64,000 nucleotides of DNA from Leifsonia sp. Leaf336 (GTDB lineage: Bacteria > Actinomycetota > Actinomycetes > Actinomycetales > Microbacteriaceae). A program made the translations under genes and the position numbers. Below, in pieces: positions 7,868-16,442 of the stretch. Location of the stretch: contig NZ_LMOZ01000001.1 of NCBI RefSeq assembly GCF_001423695.1, positions 1,560,443 through 1,624,442 of the forward strand, in the 5' to 3' direction. The first letter of the stretch is position 1. Every line of letters begins with the position of its first letter. The notes beneath the pieces are model-generated. The model saw only the letters and a program-made list of their open reading frames with translations. It ran no database searches and was not told the DNA's origin.

Positions 7868-9724
7868 GTGGAGACGACAGCAGCACCCCCGCCCGGCGAG
7901 CACTCGCCGGGCGCCGCCGTACCCACCGAGCCGGAATCGGGTGCGGGGGCTCGCGCGGGCAGCTTCGCCGCCGAGCACCTGTCGCCCTCGTTCCCCGAGC
8001 GAGCGGCCTGGGGAACAGCAGGCAAGCTCCGAGCGTGGCAGGCCGAGGCCCTCGACGCCTACTTCGTCTCCGAGCCGCGCGACTTCCTCGCAGCGGCCAC
8101 CCCCGGCGCGGGCAAGACGACCTTCGCGCTGCGGCTCGCCACCGAGCTGCTCTCGCGCCGCATCGTCGAGAGGGTCACAGTCGTCGCCCCCACCGAGCAC
8201 CTCAAGCGACAGTGGGCGGAGGCCGCGGCCCGCGTCGGCCTGCCGCTGGATCCCGATTTCCGCAACGCGGAGGGCCGCTACGCGCGGCACTACAAGGGTG
8301 TCGCGGTCACGTACGCGCAGGTGGCGATGCGGCCGAGCCTCCACAAAGACATCACCGAGTCGTACCGCACGCTCGTCATCCTCGACGAAGTGCATCATGG
8401 CGGCGATGCGCTGAGCTGGGGCGACGGCATCCGCGATGCCTTCGAGCGAGCGACCCGGCGGCTCTCCCTCACGGGCACGCCCTTCCGATCCGACACCGCG
8501 CCCATCCCGTTCGTCACGTACCTGCCCGACCGGCAGGGCATCCGAACGTCGCTGACCGACTACAACTACGGCTACGGGCGCGCGCTGAGCGACGGTGTCG
8601 TGCGGCCCGTGATCTTCATGATCTACGCCGGTCACATGCGCTGGCGCACCAAGACCGGCGACGAGATGGAGGCCCGGCTCGGCGAGGGCAACACCAAGGA
8701 CATCACCTCGCAGGCGTGGCGCACCGCGCTCGATCCGCGCGGCGAGTGGATCCCCGCTGTCCTCAGCGCCGCCGACCGGCGGCTCACCGAGGTGCGCAAC
8801 TCGATCCCGGACGCCGGGGGCCTGGTCATCGCCACCGATCACTATGCCGCACGCGCCTACGCCGACATCCTCCAGCAGATCAGCGGGGAGCCGGTGACGG
8901 TGGTGCTCTCCGACGAGAAGGAGGCGAGCGACCGGATCGCCGAGTTCTCGACAGGGGAGTCGCGCTGGATGGTCGCGGTGCGCATGGTGTCCGAGGGCGT
9001 GGACGTTCCACGCCTGGCTGTCGGCGTCTACGCGACCAGCGCCTCCACTCCGCTCTTCTTCGCGCAGGCGATCGGACGCTTCGTGCGCGCCCGGCGTCGC
9101 GGTGAGACGGCCTCGGTGTTCCTCCCGAACGTGCCGACGCTGATGGCGCTGGCGAACGCCCTCGAGCTCGAGCGCGATCACGCCCTCGACCGGCCCTCGG
9201 CGGAGGGCGGCGAAGGCGACCTCTGGAATCCCGAGGACGCGATGATGGCCGAGGCGAATCGCGACGAGAGAGCGTCCGAGGCGTTGACCGAGCAGTTCGC
9301 GTTCGAGGCGCTCGGCTCGGAGGCGAACTTCGACCGCGTGGTCTACGACGGGCGCGAGTTCGGCGGATTCGCCGTGCCGGGCTCTGACGAGGAGCTCGAC
9401 TTCATCGGCCTGCCCGGAATCCTCGAACCGGAGCAGGTGCACGACCTCCTCATGCAGCGGCAGCAGCGGCAGTCGCGCCGGCACACGTCCCGACCCGCCG
9501 CGGCGGAGGGGCACCCGCCCGCTCCGCTGCACCGCACGCTGAAGGAACAGCGCCAGCTTCTCAACAGCCTCGTGGGCTTGTATTCGAAGAACTCCGGGGA
9601 GCCGCACGGGCTCATCCACGCGGAACTGCGCCGCGTCTGCGGCGGTCCGGCGGTGGCGCAGGCCAGCGTCTCGCAACTGCAGGCGCGCATCGAGTGGCTT
9701 CGCAAGCGGATCGGGCGGCACTGA
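7868..9724 (+). CDS. DEAD/DEAH-box helicase (superfamily 2)
   Basis: 618 residues from the GTG at 7868. Motif I is ATPGAGKTTFALRLA (Lys about 83), motif II DEVHHGGDAL, motif III LTGTPFRSD and motif VI QAIGRFVRARR; the second RecA domain ends near residue 430. The DEVHH variant resembles the helicase subunits of type III restriction enzymes and related DNA translocases, but no nuclease or methyltransferase gene is adjacent. The last 190 residues are unassigned: an acidic stretch, a basic Gln/Arg-rich linker (LMQRQQRQSRRHTS) and a helical tail. I infer a nucleic-acid remodelling role; substrate unknown. Confidence 0.85.
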   Translation: METTAAPPPGEHSPGAAVPTEPESGAGARAGSFAAEHLSPSFPERAAWGTAGKLRAWQAEALDAYFVSEPRDFLAAATPGAGKTTFALRLATELLSRRIVERVTVVAPTEHLKRQWAEAAARVGLPLDPDFRNAEGRYARHYKGVAVTYAQVAMRPSLHKDITESYRTLVILDEVHHGGDALSWGDGIRDAFERATRRLSLTGTPFRSDTAPIPFVTYLPDRQGIRTSLTDYNYGYGRALSDGVVRPVIFMIYAGHMRWRTKTGDEMEARLGEGNTKDITSQAWRTALDPRGEWIPAVLSAADRRLTEVRNSIPDAGGLVIATDHYAARAYADILQQISGEPVTVVLSDEKEASDRIAEFSTGESRWMVAVRMVSEGVDVPRLAVGVYATSASTPLFFAQAIGRFVRARRRGETASVFLPNVPTLMALANALELERDHALDRPSAEGGEGDLWNPEDAMMAEANRDERASEALTEQFAFEALGSEANFDRVVYDGREFGGFAVPGSDEELDFIGLPGILEPEQVHDLLMQRQQRQSRRHTSRPAAAEGHPPAPLHRTLKEQRQLLNSLVGLYSKNSGEPHGLIHAELRRVCGGPAVAQASVSQLQARIEWLRKRIGRH

Positions 9725-9779
9725 CGCGCCGCGCGGTGAGGTTCGGCTGTCCTTGCTGGCATGGTCGCGCGCGCGTTCC

Positions 9780-9785
9780 TAGGCT
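9780..9785 (+). promoter_or_regulatory. -10 box, leaderless, VIT-family gene
   Basis: TAGGCT ends 6 nt before the ATG at 9792. Confidence 0.5.
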
Positions 9786-9791
9786 GGGCGC

Positions 9792-10514
9792 ATGAGCGCG
9801 GAAATCGTGAACGGACGGCATCCCGACGAGCCGCACCGGGAGGGCCTGGCCCAGAGGTTGAACTGGCTTCGAGCGGGAGTGCTCGGCGCCAACGACGGGA
9901 TCGTTTCGGTCGCAGCGGTGGTCGTCGGTGTCGCCGGCGCGACCAGCTCAGTGCCCGCGATCGTCACCGCAGGCCTCGCCGCGCTGGTCGGAGGCGCGAT
10001 CTCGATGGCGCTCGGCGAGTACGTCTCGGTCAGCAGCCAACGCGACAGCGAGCACGCCCTCATCGCCAAGGAACGGCGTGAGCTCGAGGAGATGCCGGAG
10101 CAGGAGCTCGCCGAGCTGACCGGGCTCTACGAGGCGAAGGGGCTGAAGCCGGAGACGGCCCGGCAGGTGGCGATCGAGCTCACCGAGCATGACGCCCTCG
10201 CCGCGCACCTCTCGGCCGAGCTCGGCATCGACCAGGACGACGTCGTGAGCCCCTGGCACGCCGCGTTCGCCTCGGCCATCGCCTTCACGATCGGCGGCAT
10301 CCTGCCGATGCTCACCATCCTGACCCCGCCAGGTATCCGCATTCCGCTGACCTTCGTGATCGTGCTGATCGCCCTCGCCATCACCGGCTACGTGGCCGCC
10401 TGGATCGGCGGGGCATCGCGCGGGCGGGCCATGCTGCGAGTCGTGATCGGCGGTGCGCTAGCGCTCGCGGCGACGTTCGCGATCGGCGCGCTGCTCGGCA
10501 CCACGGTGGGCTGA
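9792..10514 (+). CDS. VIT1/CCC1-family membrane protein (iron/manganese transporter)
   Basis: 240 residues. The first span region has the family signature [23 protein letters not shown], with Asp and Asn in the membrane, followed by [20 protein letters not shown] cytoplasmic helical hairpin rich in Glu (about residues 80-140) matches the metal-binding domain of the family. Three further spans end the protein (about 150-170, 180-200, 210-235). Members move Fe2+ or Mn2+ out of the cytoplasm, relieving metal excess. The gene appears monocistronic, with a leaderless promoter. Confidence 0.9.
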   Translation: MSAEIVNGRHPDEPHREGLAQRLNWLRAGVLGANDGIVSVAAVVVGVAGATSSVPAIVTAGLAALVGGAISMALGEYVSVSSQRDSEHALIAKERRELEEMPEQELAELTGLYEAKGLKPETARQVAIELTEHDALAAHLSAELGIDQDDVVSPWHAAFASAIAFTIGGILPMLTILTPPGIRIPLTFVIVLIALAITGYVAAWIGGASRGRAMLRVVIGGALALAATFAIGALLGTTVG

Positions 10515-10525
10515 GCGCAGACCTC

Positions 10526-10531
10526 TACGCT
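10526..10531 (+). promoter_or_regulatory. -10 box of the AMP nucleosidase gene
   Basis: TACGCT, about 27 nt before the ATG at 10559; the leader contains the GAAGGG ribosome-binding site. Confidence 0.45.
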
Positions 10532-10558
10532 GAGCAGCAACGGGGACGAAGGGTAGCC

Positions 10559-11338
10559 ATGAAGGAAAAGATCGAGATCGTCCGCAACTGGCTGCCCCGC
10601 TATACGGGAACGCCCCTGGAGGAGTTCGGCGAGCACATCCTGCTCACGAACTTCGGCGACTACGTCTACCGGTTCGCCGAGTGGTACGGCGCGGAGGTCC
10701 GCGGCATCGATCGTTCGATGCCGAACGCGACGGCCGACGGCATCACCATGATCAACTTCGGCATGGGCAGCCCGAACGCGGCCACGGTCATGGACCTGCT
10801 CAGCGCCGTGAGTCCTCAGGCCGCGCTCTTCCTCGGCAAGTGCGGCGGGGTCAAGAAGAAGAACCAGCTCGGCGATCTGGTGCTGCCGATCGCCGCCATC
10901 CGCGGGGAGGGCACGTCGAACGACTATCTGCCGCCCGAGGTGCCGGCCCTGCCCGCGTTCCAGCTCCAGCGCGGTGTCTCGACCACGATCCGCGACTTCG
11001 GCCACGACTACTGGACCGGGACCGTCTACACGACCAACCGCCGGGTCTGGGAGCACGACGACACGTTCAAGACGTACCTGCGGCAGACGCGGTGCATGGC
11101 GGTGGACATGGAGACGGCGACCGTCTTCGCGGCAGGCTTCGCCAACCACATCCCGAGCGGGGCCCTGCTGCTGGTGTCGGATCAGCCGATGATCCCGGAG
11201 GGCGTGAAGACGGCCGAGAGCGACCGCGGGGTGACAAACCAGTTCGTCGAACGCCACATCCGGATCGGCGTCGAGTCCCTGAGGCTCGTCCGACGCAACG
11301 GGCGCAGCGTCCGACACCTCCGCTTCGAGGACGACTGA
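10559..11338 (+). CDS. AMP nucleosidase (short form, purine phosphorylase fold)
   Basis: 259 residues. The protein has the nucleoside phosphorylase/nucleosidase fold: NFGMGSPNAATVMDLL, LFLGKCGGVKKKNQLGDLVLP, then MAVDMETATVFAAGFAN with the purine/ribose-binding Met-Glu pair and LLVSDQPMIPEGVKTAESD carrying the catalytic Asp. The extended KKKNQ and YLPPEVPALP segments match the short AMP nucleosidases of Bacteroidetes and actinobacteria rather than classical uridine or purine phosphorylases. It would hydrolyse AMP to adenine and ribose 5-phosphate, adjusting purine pools. The C-terminus is strongly basic. Its own promoter and a GAAGGG ribosome-binding site precede it. Confidence 0.85.
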   Translation: MKEKIEIVRNWLPRYTGTPLEEFGEHILLTNFGDYVYRFAEWYGAEVRGIDRSMPNATADGITMINFGMGSPNAATVMDLLSAVSPQAALFLGKCGGVKKKNQLGDLVLPIAAIRGEGTSNDYLPPEVPALPAFQLQRGVSTTIRDFGHDYWTGTVYTTNRRVWEHDDTFKTYLRQTRCMAVDMETATVFAAGFANHIPSGALLLVSDQPMIPEGVKTAESDRGVTNQFVERHIRIGVESLRLVRRNGRSVRHLRFEDD

Positions 11339-11362
11339 CGCACGAGGGGCGCGGCGTGCCCG

Positions 11363-12751
11363 TCAGTGGCCGGTGAGCGGGGCCATCGCGCGGGCGATGA
11401 GTGAGGAGCGGCCGGTGGCTTGCTCCTCGAGGTCGGCGCCCTCCATCGCGACCAGGCCCGCGTTGGCGCCGAGGAAGCGCAGCGGCTCCGGCTCCCAGCG
11501 CGGCGAGCGGTGGCCGACCCAGGGCAGCGCGGTGAGCTCCGTTCGGCGCCCGGCGATGAGGTCGGCGAGGGTGCGTCCCGCGAGGTTCGTGGTGCTGAGC
11601 CCGTCGCCGACGTAGCCGCCGGCCCAGGCCTCCCGTGCGTCGTGGTCGAGGCCGACGGCGGCATGCCAGTCGCGCGGCACGCCGAGCGGACCGCCCCAGT
11701 GGTGGGTGATGCGCGCGCCGGCGACCGCGGGGAACAGCTCGCCCAGGGTGCGGACCAGGTGGTCGCGCACGCGCGGCGAGCGGTCGTAGGAGGTGTGGAT
11801 GGCGCTACCGAGGTGGTAGCGCGCTCCGCGACCGCCGAAGGCGATGCGGTTGTCGGCCGTGCGCTGGCCGTAGACGATCAGGTGGCGGAAGTCGGCGAAG
11901 GTCTGGCCGTGCTCGATGCCGATCCGCTCCCACACCGCGTCGGAGAGCGGCTCGGTCGCGATCATCAGCGAGTAGAGCGGGAGGATCTGTCGGCCCACCT
12001 GGTTCAGCTGCGATCCGTACCCCTCGGTGGCGTTGACCACCGTGCCCGCCGTGACCGTGCGCTCGACGCCGCCCGCGCGCACACGGACGACGCCGTCGCG
12101 CCAGCCGAGGACCTCCGTCTGCTCGGCGATCACCGCGCCACGGCGCTCGACCGCACGGGCCATGCCACGCACCAGCTTGCCCGGGTGCACGCGCGCGCAG
12201 GCCGGCGTGATCGTAGCGGCCACGGCGTCGGGCACGCCGTACCGCGCGCGAACCGTCTCCGTCCCGGCCAAGGTCACCCGATCGACGCCGAACTCCTCGG
12301 ACTCCGCGTATTCCGCGCGCGCCGCCGCGAGCTGGACGCGGTCGCGGGCGAAGGTCACGGTGCCGCCGCGCAGGTAGTCGCAGTCGATGCCCTCGGCGGA
12401 GGCCACCCGGCCGACCTCGTCGACGGTGCCGACCATCGCCTGGCGCTGTGCCACCGCGGCGTCGCGTCCGTAGCGGGCGGCCAGCGCGGAGGCCGACCAC
12501 GGGAAGAGTGCGGAGCACCAGCCGCCGTTGCGACCCGAGGCACCGAAGCCGGCGACCTCCCGCTCGAGCAGCAGGATGCGCAGTCCGGGATCGGCCTCCT
12601 GCAGGTAGTAGGCGGTCCAGAGCCCGGTCAATCCGGCGCCGACGATCGCGACGTCGACCGTCGCGTCGTCCGCCAGGGCCGGCCGGGGCCGGAAGCCGTC
12701 CTCCGCCTCTGCGATCGAGTCGAACCAGAAGCCGACACTGCGGTAGTCCAC
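11363..12751 (-). CDS. FAD-dependent amine oxidoreductase (gamma-glutamylputrescine oxidase/DadA-like)
   Basis: 462 residues, GTG start with AAGGAG 4 nt upstream. The dinucleotide-binding motif is VDVAIVGAGLTGLWTAYYL, followed by the acidic LLLERE and the GFGASGRNGGWCSALFP segment typical of the glycine/D-amino-acid oxidase (DAO) family, in the subgroup with gamma-glutamylputrescine oxidase (PuuB). The C-terminal FAD contact is AGGYVGDGLSTTNLAGRTLADL. It would oxidise a primary or secondary amine to an aldehyde or imine. Its position downstream of the putrescine-type aminotransferase and Lrp regulator supports a polyamine-derived substrate. A hairpin lies between it and the aminotransferase, and CAATCT in the gap may give it its own promoter. 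Confidence 0.85.
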   Translation of the reverse strand: MDYRSVGFWFDSIAEAEDGFRPRPALADDATVDVAIVGAGLTGLWTAYYLQEADPGLRILLLEREVAGFGASGRNGGWCSALFPWSASALAARYGRDAAVAQRQAMVGTVDEVGRVASAEGIDCDYLRGGTVTFARDRVQLAAARAEYAESEEFGVDRVTLAGTETVRARYGVPDAVAATITPACARVHPGKLVRGMARAVERRGAVIAEQTEVLGWRDGVVRVRAGGVERTVTAGTVVNATEGYGSQLNQVGRQILPLYSLMIATEPLSDAVWERIGIEHGQTFADFRHLIVYGQRTADNRIAFGGRGARYHLGSAIHTSYDRSPRVRDHLVRTLGELFPAVAGARITHHWGGPLGVPRDWHAAVGLDHDAREAWAGGYVGDGLSTTNLAGRTLADLIAGRRTELTALPWVGHRSPRWEPEPLRFLGANAGLVAMEGADLEEQATGRSSLIARAMAPLTGH

Positions 12752-12805
12752 GACGCTCCTTCGAGTCAGATTGTGCGGCCCGGGCTGTCCGGCCGGAGAA
12801 CGAAA

Positions 12806-12843
12806 GAGTCCGCGCTCCGCTCGGTGGTGCGGTGCGCGGACTC
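12806..12843 (-). terminator. Hairpin terminator after the class III aminotransferase gene
   Basis: GAGTCCGCGC (12806-12815) and GCGCGGACTC (12834-12843) form a perfect 10-bp stem with an 18-nt loop, just past the aminotransferase stop and upstream of the FAD oxidase. It would reduce read-through into the oxidase. Confidence 0.6.
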
Positions 12844-12866
12844 CTTCGGGTCGAGCCGGATGGTGC

Positions 12867-14282
12867 TTACAGGTGGTTGCTCGCCTCGGTGAGGACCGAC
12901 TCCAGGATCTGCCGGATCTCGACGAACTCGTCCGGGCCGATCGTGAGCGGCGGCGCGAGCTGGACGACGGGGTCGCCGCGGTCGTCGGCGCGGCAGTAGA
13001 GGCCGGCGTCGAAGAGCGCCTTGGAGAGGAAGCCGCGCAGCAGGCGCTCCGACTCGTCGTCGTCGAAGGTCTCCTTGGTCGACTTGTCCTTCACCAGCTC
13101 GATGCCGAAGAAGTAGCCGTCGCCGCGGACGTCGCCGACGATCGGGAGGTCGAGCAGCTTCTCGAGCTCGGCGCGGAAGAGCGGCGAGTTCTCGCGGACG
13201 CGCTCGTTGAGGCCCTCCTCCTCGAAGATGTCGAGGTTCTCCATGGCCACGGCCGCCGACACCGGGTGACCGCCGAAGGTGTAGCCGTGGTAGAACGACG
13301 TGTTGCCGTGCTTGAAGGGCTCGTAGATCTTGTCGCTGATGATCGTCGCGCCGATGGGGGAGTACCCGGAGGTCATCGCCTTGGCGCAGGTGATCATGTC
13401 GGGCACGTAGCCGTACTGGTCGCAGGCGAACATGTGGCCGATGCGTCCGAAGGCGCAGATGACCTCGTCGCTGACCATCAGCACGTCGTACTTGTCGCAG
13501 ATCTCGCGCACACGCTGGAAGTACCCGGGAGGTGGCGGGAAGCAGCCGCCGGAGTTCTGCACCGGCTCGAGGAAGATCGCGGCGACGGTCTCGGGACCCT
13601 CGAACTGGATCATCTCCTCGATGCGGTTGGCCGCCCAGACGCCGAAGGCCTCGATGTCGTCGGCGGGAGCGCCCATCTCGGCCGCGCGGTAGAAGTTCGT
13701 GTTCGGCACGCGGAAGCCTCCCGGCGTCAGCGGCTCGAACATCTCCTTCATGGCCGGGATGCCCGTGATCGCGAGCGCGCCCTGCGGGGTGCCGTGGTAA
13801 GCGACAGAGCGCGAGAGCACCTTGTGCTTGGTCGGGCGGCCCTGCAGCTTCCAGTAGTACTTGGCGAGCTTGAACGCGGTCTCGACCGCCTCGCCGCCAC
13901 CGGTGGAGAAGAAGACGCGGTTGAGGTCGCCCGGGGCGTAGTGCGCGAGACGGTCGGCGAGCTCGATCGCGTTCGGGTGGGCGTACGACCAGATCGGGAA
14001 GAAGGCGAGCTGCTCCGCCTGCTTCGCCGCGGCCTCCGCGAGGCGCTTGCGGCCGTGGCCGGCGTTCACCACGAACAGCCCGGAGAGGCCGTCGATGTAG
14101 CGCTTGCCGTGATCGTCCCAGATGTGGTGGCCCTCGCCCCGCGTGATGATGGGGACGCCGTGGCCCTCCTCCATCACCGACTGGCGTGCGAAGTGCATCC
14201 AGAGGTGGTCGCGTGCCTTCGCCTGCAGGTCTGCCTCATCGGGTGTGATGGGCTCGCCGAACGTTTCAACGGTTGTCGTCAT
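12867..14282 (-). CDS. Class III aminotransferase, putrescine/diamine-pyruvate type
   Basis: 471 residues from the ATG at 14282, 2 bp after the Lrp stop codon. Fold-type I PLP enzyme: SGLFVVNAGHGRKRLAEA, FFSTGGGEAVETAFKLAKYY, the cofactor-binding Asp in VSDEVICAFGR, and the Schiff-base Lys (about 301) in CAKAMTSGYSPIGA. These match the omega-amino acid:pyruvate/SpuC-like group rather than GabT or ornithine aminotransferase. It probably moves the amino group of putrescine or a related diamine to pyruvate, giving 4-aminobutanal, the substrate of the divergently encoded aldehyde dehydrogenase. The exact amine is inferred from context. Confidence 0.87.
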   Translation of the reverse strand: MTTTVETFGEPITPDEADLQAKARDHLWMHFARQSVMEEGHGVPIITRGEGHHIWDDHGKRYIDGLSGLFVVNAGHGRKRLAEAAAKQAEQLAFFPIWSYAHPNAIELADRLAHYAPGDLNRVFFSTGGGEAVETAFKLAKYYWKLQGRPTKHKVLSRSVAYHGTPQGALAITGIPAMKEMFEPLTPGGFRVPNTNFYRAAEMGAPADDIEAFGVWAANRIEEMIQFEGPETVAAIFLEPVQNSGGCFPPPPGYFQRVREICDKYDVLMVSDEVICAFGRIGHMFACDQYGYVPDMITCAKAMTSGYSPIGATIISDKIYEPFKHGNTSFYHGYTFGGHPVSAAVAMENLDIFEEEGLNERVRENSPLFRAELEKLLDLPIVGDVRGDGYFFGIELVKDKSTKETFDDDESERLLRGFLSKALFDAGLYCRADDRGDPVVQLAPPLTIGPDEFVEIRQILESVLTEASNHL

Positions 14283-14284
14283 GG

Positions 14285-14767
14285 TTATCGCGTTCCCCAG
14301 TTGTAGAACTGTTTGTGGAGTTTGAGGTACACGAACGTCTCGGTGGAGAGCACTCCCTCGAGCGTCCGGATCTCGGAGTTGAGCATCGTGATGAGGTCGA
14401 GGTCGTTCTCGCACACCACCTCGGCGAGGATGTCGTACGTCCCCGCCGTGAGGACGACGTAGTCCACCGCGGGCATGGCCGCCAGCTTGTCGGCGATCAC
14501 CAGGGTGTCGCCGGTGACCCGCACGCCGATCATCGCCTGACGGTAGAAGCCCAGCTGCATCGGGTCGGTCACGGCCACGATCTGCATCACACCCGACTCG
14601 GTCAGCTTCTGGACGCGCTGACGCACCGCCGCCTCGCTGAGACCGACGGCTTTGCCGATCTCCGCGTACGACTTGCGACCGTCGACCTGCAGTTGCTCGA
14701 TGATCGCTTTGGAGACGTCGTCGATGACCGAGGCCTTCGTGCCGTTCGTTGCCCGAGGGGTACTCAT
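14285..14767 (-). CDS. Lrp/AsnC-family transcriptional regulator
   Basis: 160 residues. The N-terminal winged helix contains DDVSKAIIEQLQVDGRKSYAEI and LSEAAVRQRVQKLTESGVM (split here); the C-terminal effector-binding RAM domain runs from about residue 75, with GVRVTGDTLVIADKL and YDILAEVVCEN. Such regulators bind amino acids or amines and control nearby transport and catabolic genes. It is the first gene of the aminotransferase operon (2-bp gap), 89 bp from the divergent aldehyde dehydrogenase gene, so it is the likely regulator of both sides. CAGAAT 6 nt upstream of the ATG indicates a leaderless start. Confidence 0.93.
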   Translation of the reverse strand: MSTPRATNGTKASVIDDVSKAIIEQLQVDGRKSYAEIGKAVGLSEAAVRQRVQKLTESGVMQIVAVTDPMQLGFYRQAMIGVRVTGDTLVIADKLAAMPAVDYVVLTAGTYDILAEVVCENDLDLITMLNSEIRTLEGVLSTETFVYLKLHKQFYNWGTR

Positions 14768-14773
14768 GGAGCG

Positions 14774-14779
14774 ATTCTG
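14774..14779 (-). promoter_or_regulatory. -10 box, leaderless, Lrp-family gene
   Basis: CAGAAT on the minus strand ends 6 nt before the ATG at 14767. Confidence 0.5.
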
Positions 14780-14830
14780 TCAGTGGAGGGGCTGTCTAGC
14801 AAGCGAATCCGCACATTCCTGCCCGATAAA

Positions 14831-14849
14831 CTGACGAAATCAGTAGACT
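14831..14849 (+). promoter_or_regulatory. Operator-like inverted repeat abutting the -10 box of the aldehyde dehydrogenase gene
   Basis: CTGA-CGAAA-TCAG (14831-14843) is immediately followed by the -10 box TAGACT (14844-14849), which ends 7 nt before the ATG at 14857. The size and AT-centred shape suit an Lrp-family site, and the regulator is encoded next door. Binding is inferred. Confidence 0.45.
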
Positions 14850-14856
14850 GCCGGGC

Positions 14857-16314
14857 ATGAGTTCACAGCCGAACACACCGACGACCCCCGAACTGACCAA
14901 TTTCGTGAACGGCGCGCGCACCGACGCCCGCGGAAGCGAGAGCATCGCCCTGATAGACCCGGCGACGGAGGACGTCTACGCCACGGCGCCGGTGTCCACC
15001 GCCGAGGACGTCGCGGACGCGTACCGGGCGGCGCAGGACGCGTTCGAGGTCTGGGGCCGCACCACGCCGGCCGAACGGCAGCTGGCGCTGTTCCGCATCG
15101 CCGATGCGATGGAGGAGCGCGCGGAGGAGTTCGCGGACGCCGAGTCGCAGGACACCGGCAAACCGCGAGGCACGCTCGTGGAGGACGAGATCCTGTTGTC
15201 GGTCGACCAGATCCGCTTCTTCGCCGGCGCGGCCCGCAACCTGGAGGGTCGGTCGGCCGGGGAGTACATGCCCGATCACACCTCGTTCATCCGCCGCGAG
15301 CCGATCGGCGTGGTCGGCCAGGTGACTCCGTGGAACTACCCGCTGAACATGGCGGTGTGGAAGTTCGCCCCTGCGCTGGCCGCCGGCAACACGACCGTGC
15401 TGAAGCCGTCGGACACCACCCCGCTCTCGACGCTCCTGCTGGCGGAGGTCGCGAGCGAGTTCCTTCCGGCCGGCGTGCTGAACGTCGTGCTCGGCGACCG
15501 GACGACCGGTGCGGCGATTATAGACCATCCCACCCCGCAGCTCGTGTCGATCACGGGGTCGGTGCGGGCGGGCATGGAGGTCGCCCGCGCGGCCTCCTTC
15601 GACCTCAAGCGCGTGCACCTCGAGCTCGGCGGCAAGGCACCCGTGATCGTCTTCGACGACGCCGACATCCAGAAGGCGGTCGAGGGCATCGTGGCCGCCG
15701 GCTACTTCAACGCCGGCCAGGACTGCACCGCCGCCACCCGCCTCCTGGTGCAGGAGGGCGTGCACGACGAGTTCGTCGCGGCACTCGCGCAGTACGCCCG
15801 CGAGAACGCCCGCACGGGCGCACCGCGCGAGGAGGGCATCCTCTACGGCGCGCTCAACAACGCGAACCAGCTGGCTCAGGTGAGCGGTTTCGTCGACCGG
15901 CTGCCCGATCACGCGAACGTCGAGCTGGGCGGCCGCCGCCAGGGCGACCGCGGTTATTTCTGGGAGGCGACGATCGTCTCGGGCCTCCGGCAAGACGACG
16001 AAGCGGTGCAGAACGAGATCTTCGGCCCGGTGCAGACCGTCCAGAAGTTCAGCGACGAGGCGGAGGCGCTGCGCTGGGCGAACGGCGTGCAGTACGGCCT
16101 CGCGTCGTCCGTCTGGACGAAGGACCACGGTCGCGCGATGCGTTTCGCGAAGGGTCTCGACTTCGGCTGCGTGTGGATCAACACGCACATCCCGATCGTG
16201 GCGGAGATGCCGCACGGCGGTTTCAAGCACTCCGGCTACGGCAAGGACCTGTCGATGTACGGGTTCGAGGACTACACGCGCATCAAGCACGTGATGTCGT
16301 ACATCGGGGAGTGA
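14857..16314 (+). CDS. Gamma-aminobutyraldehyde dehydrogenase-like aldehyde dehydrogenase
   Basis: 485 residues, full-length for the family. Substrate and NAD motifs: [30 protein letters not shown], the catalytic Glu (about 256) in HLELGGKAP and the catalytic Cys (about 290) in [11 protein letters not shown]. The C-terminus has [22 protein letters not shown], close to PatD-type 4-aminobutanal dehydrogenases. It would oxidise 4-aminobutanal to GABA with NAD(P)+. The divergent aminotransferase and oxidase can supply the aldehyde, and two GABA aminotransferases lie further along. Leaderless promoter; a hairpin follows the stop codon. Confidence 0.87.
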   Translation: MSSQPNTPTTPELTNFVNGARTDARGSESIALIDPATEDVYATAPVSTAEDVADAYRAAQDAFEVWGRTTPAERQLALFRIADAMEERAEEFADAESQDTGKPRGTLVEDEILLSVDQIRFFAGAARNLEGRSAGEYMPDHTSFIRREPIGVVGQVTPWNYPLNMAVWKFAPALAAGNTTVLKPSDTTPLSTLLLAEVASEFLPAGVLNVVLGDRTTGAAIIDHPTPQLVSITGSVRAGMEVARAASFDLKRVHLELGGKAPVIVFDDADIQKAVEGIVAAGYFNAGQDCTAATRLLVQEGVHDEFVAALAQYARENARTGAPREEGILYGALNNANQLAQVSGFVDRLPDHANVELGGRRQGDRGYFWEATIVSGLRQDDEAVQNEIFGPVQTVQKFSDEAEALRWANGVQYGLASSVWTKDHGRAMRFAKGLDFGCVWINTHIPIVAEMPHGGFKHSGYGKDLSMYGFEDYTRIKHVMSYIGE

Positions 16315-16319
16315 CGGCC

Positions 16320-16352
16320 GGCGGGGGCGACGCGCGACACGCCGTCCCCGCC
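16320..16352 (+). terminator. Hairpin terminator after the aminobutyraldehyde dehydrogenase gene
   Basis: GGCGGGG (16320-16326) pairs with CCCCGCC (16346-16352) across a 19-nt loop, 5 bp past the stop codon and before an AT-rich stretch. Confidence 0.5.
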
Positions 16353-16392
16353 TAAACATCCTGTCTTATAGGTATCAACCCCGCGCCTCCGC

Positions 16393-16423
16393 TACGCTGC
16401 GTGCACACACATCGTCGTGTGCA
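16393..16423 (+). promoter_or_regulatory. -10 box and inverted repeat in the leader of the APC permease gene
   Basis: TACGCT (16393-16398) is followed by TGCACAC (16402-16408) and GTGTGCA (16417-16423), a 7-bp inverted repeat at or just after the expected transcription start. It could be an operator or a leader hairpin. Confidence 0.4.
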
Positions 16424-16442
16424 GTCGACCGGAAGGCATTCG

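Noticed and set aside
7868-9724. Phage-defence island around the helicase
   Set aside because: Neighbouring genes (SGNH hydrolase, metal transporter, AMP nucleosidase) have ordinary codon use and no nuclease, methylase or integrase is seen.
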